Origin: Chelonoidis abingdonii
Taxonomy: Eukaryota; Chordata; Testudines; Testudinidae
DNA: 64,000 bases
Assembly: GCF_003597395.2 (NCBI RefSeq)
Contig: NC_133770.1
Location: 29,992,383-30,056,382, forward strand
Direction: 5' to 3'
Of this stretch, positions 50,220 through 64,000 are shown in pieces. Position 1 is the first letter of the stretch; the number at the start of each line of letters is the position of its first letter. Position numbers and translations under genes: made by a program. Under the pieces are notes generated by a model that saw only the letters and a program-made list of their open reading frames with translations, made no database searches and was not told where the DNA came from.

Positions 50220-50330
50220 CAGTAGGTAGCAGTCTTCTCTCTGAATTAGCATTGAACTAGTGCCTCAGTGTCATGCACAAATTCAGGGTTGCCTTCTTCC
50301 TACTTAAAGTCTCAAACTGTACGCGATTCT
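50220..50330 (+). repeat. First copy of a local repeat (no hAT insert)
   Basis: The segment cagtcttctctctgaattagcattgaactagtgcctcagtgtc is repeated at about 50641-50670 and 51341-51390, where a hAT element splits it. Confidence 0.7.
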
Positions 50331-50394
50331 CCTTTCCTCTCCTAAACTGTTCTGTAGTATTTATTTGTTCTATAGCTTGAAACTTTGCCTATAG

Positions 50395-50586
<192 letters not shown>

Positions 50587-50670
50587 TAGGTGTTGTGTAT
50601 GTTGTTTTATTTTGCAATTGATAATTTAAACAGATAGAACTCTTCCCTCTGCATTAGCATTGAACTAGTG

Positions 50671-51340
50671 CAGGGGTGGGCAAACTTTTTGGGCTGAGGG
50701 ACACATTTGGGTGGGAAATTGTATGCAGGGCCGGGGCAGGGAGTTGGGGTGCATGAGGGCATGCAGGGTGTGGGATTGGGGCAGAGGGCAAGGGATTGGG
50801 GCAGAGGGGGGCTGTGGGGTGTATGAGGGGGCTTAGGGAAGGGGTGAAGAAGGGGTATGGACTGTGGGAGGGGGCTCAGGGCAGGGGGTTGTTGGGGTGC
50901 AGGAAGGGTGTGAGGTGCATGCAGGGGGGTTAGGGCAGGGTGCAGGAGGGGTTGTGGCTCTAGGGTGTTAGCAGGGCACACCGGGGCTTGGGCAGGCTCC
51001 CTGCATGCCTGCCCTGTCCCTGGCCCCAGGCGCTCCAGGAAGCGCTGTGTCCCCTGAAGAAGGGGAGGGTGAAGGGCTCTGCATTCACTGCCCTTGCCGC
51101 GCTTCCAGGCACCTCCCCCAAAGCTCCCATTGGCCACAGTTCCCTGTTCCCAGCCAATGGGAGCTGCGGGGGGCAGTTCCTGGTGGCATGGGCAAAGCAA
51201 GGAGCCCTCTGTCCCCCCGCCTGGGGGCCGTAGGGAAGTGGTGCCGGCTGCTTCTGCAGAGCAGCCAGGGGCCCGTGGTGCCCCGGGGGGCAATCCCCTG
51301 GATGATATCCGGCCTGTAGGCCGTAGTTTCCCCATCCCTG
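50671..51340. mobile_element. hAT element with perfect 8-bp target duplication
   Basis: The ends caggggtgggcaaact and agtttccccatccctg are inverted repeats. The 8-mer aactagtg occurs on both sides (50663-50670 and 51341-51348). The interior is GC-rich with GGGG-rich short repeats at about 50740-50960. The long minus-strand frame (50607-51335) is compositional. An unsplit copy of the target is at 50220-50330. Confidence 0.85.
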
Positions 51341-51348
51341 AACTAGTG

Positions 51349-51942
51349 CCTCAGTGTCCTGGACAAATTCCGATATTCTCCTTCCCTATCTACCTACCCA
51401 GTCTCTGCTTAAAATAGCATAACTTGTAAGATTTAGTTCTCATATTAGTTATATTTATGCATTTCCAAACAGTACTAGTTTCTCATGATTCCAGCTTTCT
51501 TTGGAAGTGAGGAAGAACAAGTCTTAGATAACCTTACTGCTCCAAAGTGTTGGTACATCTGCCTTTTTACATATGGCCGAGGAAATTTCCTTGATCTCAA
51601 ACTTTCCTAGACTGCAGTCCACAGGTTCTTTCTACCTCGACCTTGGTCTTCTTGCTAAGGGGATGGCTACTGAAAAGACTCAGTGTGTCTCAAAGTAATA
51701 AGCACCTTCCAAGGCATGGGAAAAATCCAAACTACTTTTTTTTTTTTCTTGTAGCAGCCCACTAATAAAGTTAATCCTGTCTCTTACTATTGTCCGTTCC
51801 CTAATGTGGGTTTGGTGAATTTTTTAATTGAGAGGAAAATTAAGACCACACAGACTGAAAATTCAAATACCACATGGCCATTTATTAACAGGGAGAAAAT
51901 CACAACTTGGGCTGGGGAGGAGCACTTTTACCAACTAACAGT
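51349..51942. other. CUL2 intron sequence
   Basis: No gene recognised. Confidence 0.35.
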
Positions 51943-51947
51943 ACTAT

Positions 51948-52145
51948 TGGAACAAGAAACCTTTACACAACTTGAAGCAAGCTATTTACATTCATTAACA
52001 AGGAACCAAATACTACAAAAATCAACTGCTCGTTAAAAAAGTAAACGAATACACCAAATTAAGTGAACTGTCTGCACACTAACCAAATACTACTATCAAA
52101 TACACCAGTTAACTTCAATAGCAGTTATTACAATGACTCAACTCT

Positions 52146-52194
<49 letters not shown>

Positions 52195-52933
52195 CAGGTA
52201 ACAGTATATGCAGTTCTATACCAAATAAGAGAGAGAAAAAAGAGAAGAGGCTAGGCAAAGCACAGACAATTAGAGAGCAAGTACCATATTCCAGGCGCAG
52301 CTGACCAGCAGTACAGACACCAGAAGCATACCGAATCCGTGGAAGATAACGTTGAAAAAGCAATAAACGACACGTCCCGAGCCGGCTATATCCGGAGGAG
52401 ACCCCTGGCTGAAGGGTTGATCAGGTCCTTCAGTCAGCACGTGGATACTCCTGCAGATCCTGGCACGAGGCATGGTTTTATTCGAAGGCTCTTTTACACT
52501 TGCCAAAATCTGATTGGTCTCTAGCTCCCACGCCCTCCAGGTTCTCAGCTGTTGCCCCCTACGTGGATGGAGTTTGCACACGGCACACTAGAAGCTGCAC
52601 ACGGCACACTAGCATGGTTTTGCACACAACCCTAATCCGACCCTTTGAACTGAACTACGATTGGTCAGATTGGGCCCCTTTGCTCACGGCACGCTGGTGT
52701 TATGCACACAGCACTAACCTGATCCCTGGGTTGCTAGGCAGAAGAGCAGGAGACTGCACATGGCACTAGCCTGACCCCTAGGTGACCAGGCAAAAAGAGC
52801 GGGAAAATGCACACGGCACTCTAATATTGCACACCGCACTATGGTGCTGCTCACGGTACCAGTGTGACTTTTAGATGACCGACAATTGGCCATACAGACG
52901 CCATGTTAGAATAGAGGCCTTAGGGCTGCGACA
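51948..52933 (-). mobile_element. Probable solo retroviral or LTR-retrotransposon LTR
   Basis: Read on the minus strand it starts TGTCGCAG and ends TTCCA, and 5-bp repeats actat flank it (51943-51947 and 52934-52938). A poly(A) signal AATAAA occurs near 52476-52481 on that strand. The upstream part has several copies of a gtgccgtgtgca-like word, perhaps regulatory. It contains a TG/TA microsatellite at 52145-52194. No internal coding region remains. Confidence 0.5.
52145..52194 (+). repeat. (TG)n(TA)n microsatellite
   Basis: Twelve TG units run directly into about thirteen TA units. Confidence 0.95.
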
Positions 52934-52938
52934 ACTAT

Positions 52939-54135
<1,197 letters not shown>

Positions 54136-54183
54136 TAACCTATCTTATTACATTCCTAATGAAATCTTTGTTTTCTTCCCTAG

Positions 54184-54236
54184 GATGATTTAGTTTATTG
54201 CCTACAGACGAGTGGTGGCACTGAACAGAAACACGG
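54184..54236 (+). other. CUL2: Candidate alternative CUL2 exon (unproven)
   Basis: A good acceptor (ttgttttcttccctag) ends at 54183. The following frame is open (DDLVYCLQTSGGTEQKHG). Possible donors are gtatca at 54237, gttgta at 54243 and gtaact at 54246. Every choice gives a length of two modulo three, so inclusion would shift the frame of the next exon. Reading through instead reaches a stop near 54306. It could be a poison exon, an alternative last exon or a decoy. Confidence 0.3.
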
Positions 54237-55108
54237 GTATCATGTTGTAACTTTTAAAACACTATTAACCATTGTTGTTTTTTTAAATCTTGTTTATATT
54301 AAATAGATTTGGAACTTTGTGCACAAATTGCAGTTTTGATCAGCTCTCAGTTGTGTAATGCATTGATTCAGGTTTTTTAATTTCTTCTTGCTGGATCAAC
54401 TTGGTCAGTTTTTTTTTAATAATTGTGTAAAGTCGTCATGGCAAATGGTCTTCTGCTGTTAAAAGGTGCTCTTGTTCTGCTAAATATTGTTCCCAGACAG
54501 TTGCCAATAGGCTGTTTTGGTTCATTAGGAAACAAAAATATCACTTGGTTTGATTAAATGTTATTTATTTGTAAGTATGGGCATCCTGTGCTAGTACCAG
54601 GAAAGTCTTTTTCACTTAGTCGCTATATAGTAGCGACTGTACAGCTGCATAGCCCCACACTTGCATCAGAATTTCTGAAAGTACTTTGACTATTCAGTTG
54701 TTCTGCTAAAATGTTTTTGTTAAACCTGATTTTATTAGTTCATTTTTTTTTTTTAAGTACTCACTTCTTATATCCACATGTGGAATGTGCTTGTGGCACT
54801 GTTGTATAGAAAAGCAGGGCTTCCATCTGCAGTTCTGTTCACACGTTTATACACTACTTTCAACTTGGCATCTAGCTCTGATGTTCGCTTTAGGAGGGCA
54901 GTTCCTGTCATCCTTTTTTTAATTAGAACTCTCAGCCTGCTTTTCAACAAGGTGGTACTGTTATTTAGACTCTCTCAAGTGTCAATATGCACATGCTACC
55001 TTGAAGAAAAATGTTGACTTATTTTAATAACTGTGGTTTCTCAAACATGGCATTTGCATGTTCACATTATACTGTTAGAGTACTGCCCAAAGATTTTAGG
55101 ATTTAGAG
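54237..55108. other. CUL2 intron sequence
   Basis: A small palindrome agtcgctatatagtagcgact lies near 54620. Nothing else recognised. Confidence 0.4.
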
Positions 55109-55228
55109 CAGCTGCTCCTAAACTTTTTAGGGTTAAACATAACTTTCTTAAAAAAATTATTGTGAACGGTTGGAACATCAAGCCCACATACCGGCACTGG
55201 TATGTGTACCACAGTTTGGAAACTCCTG
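55109..55228. mobile_element. Short hAT MITE
   Basis: The ends cagctgctcctaaact and agtttggaaactcctg are inverted repeats. Flanking 8-mers atttagag and gtttagac match at six of eight positions. Confidence 0.6.
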
Positions 55229-55560
55229 GTTTAGACGAGAGGCCTGGGATTGACGTACGCTTATAATCTTAATTCTGAAAGTTTGGTGCCGCGTTTCATG
55301 CCATGTTTTGGTGCTTATGTCTCAAGGGCACATCTTCTCCAGGCAATTCCCAAAACTCAGCAGTGCCGTGGCTGCATCCTATTAGTGTGAATATGCAGGA
55401 GAAACTGTCTTAAAGACTCAGTTACTTGTTAGTGACTTTGATTTTTCGTGATAATTTTCCTCCAGAATAACCATGACAATCTATTCATATTAATTTTTTA
55501 CATTTTTGTATAGCTATTGAATTTTTCAATAAACCTGTTTTCTGTATTGCATATTTTTAG

Positions 55561-57724
<2,164 letters not shown>

Positions 57725-58372
57725 GTGACCTTGCTTTTCCATACCAGATCAGCCACACCATCATAGGTTCATTCACCTGCATGTCCACCAATGTAATATA
57801 CACCATCATATGCCAGCAATGCCCCTCTGCTATGTACATCGGCCAAACTGGACAGTCCCTATGGAAAAGGATAAATGGACACAAATCAGATATTAGGAAT
57901 GGCAATATACAATAATCTGTAGGAGAACACTTCAACCTCCCTGGCCACACTATAGCAGACCTTAAGGTGACCTTCCTGCAGCAAAAAAACTTCAGGACCA
58001 GAGCAATAAACCTTCAGGACCAGAACTTCAAAGAGAAACTGCTGAGCTTCAGTTCATTTCATCTGACAATTTTGAACACCATCAGCTCCATCAGCTCAGG
58101 ATTAAACAAAGACTGTGAATGGCTAGACAACTACAAAAGCAGTTTCTCCTCCCTTGGTTTTCACATCTCAAGTGCTAGAAGAGGGCCTCATCCTCCCTGA
58201 TTGAACTAACCTTGTTATCTCTAGCCTGCTTCTTGCTTGCATATATATACCTGCCCCTGGAAATTTCTACTACCTGCATCCAACGAAGTGGGTATTCACC
58301 CACGAAAGCTCATGCTCCAATACATCTGTTAGTCTATAAGGTGCCACAAGAGTCTTTGCTGCTTTTGCTTTC
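57725..58372 (+). mobile_element. Penelope-like element 3' end with GIY-YIG nuclease remnant
   Basis: The frame reads TIICQQCPSAMYIGQTGQSL, then KRINGHKSDIRN (about 57800-57905), the start of a GIY-YIG nuclease. After a stop it continues as VGEHFNLPGHTIADLKVTFL and a tail ending near 58200. The 3' part has gaagtgggtattcacccacg and gttagtctataaggtgccac, the same tail as at 24950-25020. The reverse transcriptase part is missing. Confidence 0.8.
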
Positions 58373-58659
58373 CATAGCTGACTTGCTCACCTGTGCTATT
58401 TTCTCCTTGCCTTTGGTCCTTCCACAGTCTTGCTTAATAAATATCACCACTTATGATTTGCTCATCGTATACTGTTTCACATTATGTGTGTCAATCATTA
58501 TCTCCCTCTTCTTGTCCATTCTTCTGTTCTATGTTTGTCTTTTGTTAGGATAGTCTTTGCGCTGAAGAACTTGCAGTGTCTTCATACCTCCCTGTAAATC
58601 ACCAAAGCAAAAGTTAAAGTATTTCTTAAAATTTGTCTTTATTGTGTATTTCTACATAG
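58373..58659. other. CUL2 intron sequence
   Basis: Nothing recognised. Confidence 0.35.
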
Positions 58660-58758
<99 letters not shown>

Positions 58759-59054
58759 TAAAACAAAAACCTCAAACCAGTCATTATTAACACACGGTGG
58801 TCACCAAATTAAAATAATTTTCACTTACTGAATCGTCTTGAAAAATCTTTTTTAAAAATAGGCATTAACTTATTTAACCCACACAGAATGTGCATGTTCT
58901 GAGCACACAATTTTACATGCCTTTGTTTCAAAATATGGCCCATTGCTTCTTGTTTGTGTCGTTTGTAATCTGAGCTCTGTCAGTCACGTTTTAACCCATA
59001 TTTAGTAGTTGTAAAATACTTTCAAACACTGTTGCTCTCTAGCTTGACAAGTAG

Positions 59055-59231
<177 letters not shown>

Positions 59232-59326
59232 TAGTAAATGTTAGACCAGAAATGTAATTTATCTAAACAGCTTTACATTGGATGTTTGTGTTCACATTCT
59301 TTTTTAAAAAAAATCCTTTCAGCTGA

Positions 59327-59470
<144 letters not shown>

Positions 59471-59513
59471 TAAAATAAATAGCAGTAATAACTGTTGAAG
59501 CATGTCTCGTTAA

Positions 59514-59810
59514 GGGCTTGGCTACACTCGAAACTCCAAAGCGCTGCCGTGGGAGCACTCCCGCGGCAGCACTTTGAAGTGCGAGTGTGGTCGCGGCGCC
59601 AGCGCTGGGATAGAGCTCTCCCAGTGCTGCTGGTACTCCACTTTCCCATGGGGATTAGCTTGTAGCGCTGGGAGCCGCGCTTCCAGCGCTGGGGCACTGT
59701 TTACACCAGCGCTTTGCAGCGCTGTAACTTGCTGCACTCAGGGGTGTGTTTTTTTCACACCCCTGAGCGAGAAAGTTGCAGCGCTGTAAAGCCCCACTGT
59801 AGCCAAGGCC
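59514..59810. mobile_element. Harbinger MITE
   Basis: The ends gggcttggctacact and actgtagccaaggcc are the same inverted repeats as at 19303-23392. The 3-bp taa flanks both sides. The interior has repeated cagcgctg words, which also occur near the ends of the large element. It is about 297 bases and non-coding. Confidence 0.85.
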
Positions 59811-60277
59811 TAAGAGGGGTCAGTAGAGGGTGCCAAAATTAATTTAGCAATTGGTAGCTGCTGTTGCCAGTAGGTGATATGAAAAATTGCAGCGTCATCT
59901 GTTCTGAATTCATGTACTGATACATAAAAAACCCATTACCCGGAAAACCCCAAATTTTATAAGCAGTTCCTTATTTTGGGTAGTTGTATAAAATGTACCA
60001 CTTGACCCATATTTCCATAATAGTCGTACCAGTCAGTGAGCAAAACTAAGGCAATCCGTTGGAAATTTTCAGTTTTGTAAGTTAGCGTTGGGCATGGACA
60101 ATTTTTAGAAATAAGTTTTGTGTAGAAAAGCAACCCTCTTAAGACAGGTTATATAAGTTTACATATGAAGGCAATATTGACTGTAGATGACAGAGCATTA
60201 GCAATATAGAAATCTGTAAATCAGTACTGTTTTGCGGATGTATTCATAATTTAATTTTTTCAAATAAATGTGTCTAA

Positions 60278-60535
<258 letters not shown>

Positions 60536-60854
60536 TAACAAAAATAACTTTCTAAAATCTAACTGATATTCATATTTCTCAGACTGAAATTGACAACTTA
60601 TAAATTTGATATCACTGTTTAACAATCCTCATGATATAAAACAGGCTATTATTCCTAGCTTTTTTGAAAGCGTCTACCCTCTACACTGCGTAATGGTAAG
60701 ATGGAAACAAAGGCCTTAACCGTTTTCTTACCTAGAGCAAAGGCCTCACAACAATATGCATTTTAGTGAGTCATACAACTCCTTTTCTAACTCGTATGTC
60801 TTATAACTTAACTTGAACTATAGGACCAGTTCTTAAGAGGAAGATTTTGTTTAG

Positions 60855-63582
<2,728 letters not shown>

Positions 63583-64000
63583 GTTCTTCGAGTGCTTGCA
63601 CATGTCCATTCCAATGTAGGGGTGTGTGTGCCCTGAGCACAGTTGCTGGAATATTTTTCCCTTAGTGGTATTCAGCAGGTTGGCTCTAGCACCCCCTGGT
63701 ACTGTGTGCTAATAGCACTAGGTATAAGAGGCCTTGCTGAGCTCATGCCCTTCAGTTCCTTCTTAGCACCCTTAACGGTTGCTGGAACTTCCCTCGTTGC
63801 TTTGGCAATCTTTTCCAGTGGTTTCCTCTCATTTGTTGCATGTGTATATATAGTTATATTAGCTAGTTAGTTTGAAAGTAATTTTAGTAATCTTTTGTAA
63901 CCGAACACCTCTAGATGTATTGAAGAGGCTTGTCCACTCCCCGGTGGCAAGGTATGCCTCCCTTGGTCACTAGGCTTTAAGCCCTGCTCTTCCTGTAGCA
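63583..64000 (+). mobile_element. DIRS-type retrotransposon, left end (cut by window end)
   Basis: It starts ttcttcgagtgcttgcacatg and continues through a diverged left terminal repeat (a caccccctgg block, then gcccttcagttccttctt). It then follows the same order as 12180-12340 (gtatatatagttatatt, agctagttagttt, a ccccggtggcaagg block). It is more diverged than the copy at 11973-17752 and lies in the same orientation. Confidence 0.75.

Noticed and set aside
50607..51335. Minus-strand frame of 242 codons, proline-rich
   Set aside because: It lies within a GC-rich hAT element whose ends and target duplication are clear; the protein is low complexity.
52270..52581. Minus-strand frame of 103 codons
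   Set aside because: It lies inside the probable LTR around the poly(A) signal, where coding sequence is not expected.
54620..54640. Small palindrome near agtcgctatatagtagcgact
   Set aside because: It is too short and isolated to call a functional hairpin.

Overview
This window looks like nuclear DNA of a reptile, most likely a turtle. It is mostly non-coding and AT-rich, and it carries one spliced, highly conserved vertebrate gene. That gene is CUL2 (cullin-2, the scaffold of an E3 ubiquitin ligase). It lies among CR1 LINEs, DIRS-type tyrosine-recombinase retrotransposons, PIF/Harbinger and hAT DNA transposons with their short derivatives, Penelope-like elements, a Tigger-like element, and old MIR, L2 and RTE remnants. 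CR1 dominance together with DIRS, Penelope and Harbinger suggests a testudine. That lineage call is inference; I could not search a database.

The only real protein-coding gene recognised is CUL2 on the plus strand. Twelve internal exons lie between 32341 and 61010. All have GT-AG introns and compatible phases. They encode roughly residues 107 to 539 of a protein of about 745. The first coding exons lie before the window, or were not recognised, so 1-32340 is probably one long intron. The last exons lie beyond 64000. The intron between the second and third exons is about 15.7 kb and is built largely of transposons.

Layout. 1-1076: right end of a DIRS element, including its internal complementary region; 1086-1360: a short palindromic element with DIRS-like ends; 1361-7000: AT-rich DNA with a MIR, a MITE and a hAT element; 7028-11460: CR1 copies, one nearly complete but with an internal inversion; 11973-17752: a DIRS element with matching inverted terminal repeats, gag and reverse transcriptase/RNase H remnants and a repeated gag block; 19303-23392: a structurally complete Harbinger element with two convergent broken genes; 24005-32020: MITEs, CR1 copies and GC-rich repeats; 32341 onward: CUL2, with Penelope, Tigger-like, CR1, RTE, L2, hAT, LTR and Harbinger MITE insertions in its introns; 63583-64000: left end of another DIRS element.

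Apart from CUL2, every recognisable open reading frame belongs to a decayed mobile element. No tRNA, rRNA, CRISPR or operon-like structure was seen. The points most worth a second look are the DIRS end-junction copy, the inverted block in the CR1 element, the indel-rich duplicated gag block (possibly poor assembly), a candidate frame-shifting exon in CUL2, and an array of consensus splice donors inside the Tigger-like element.
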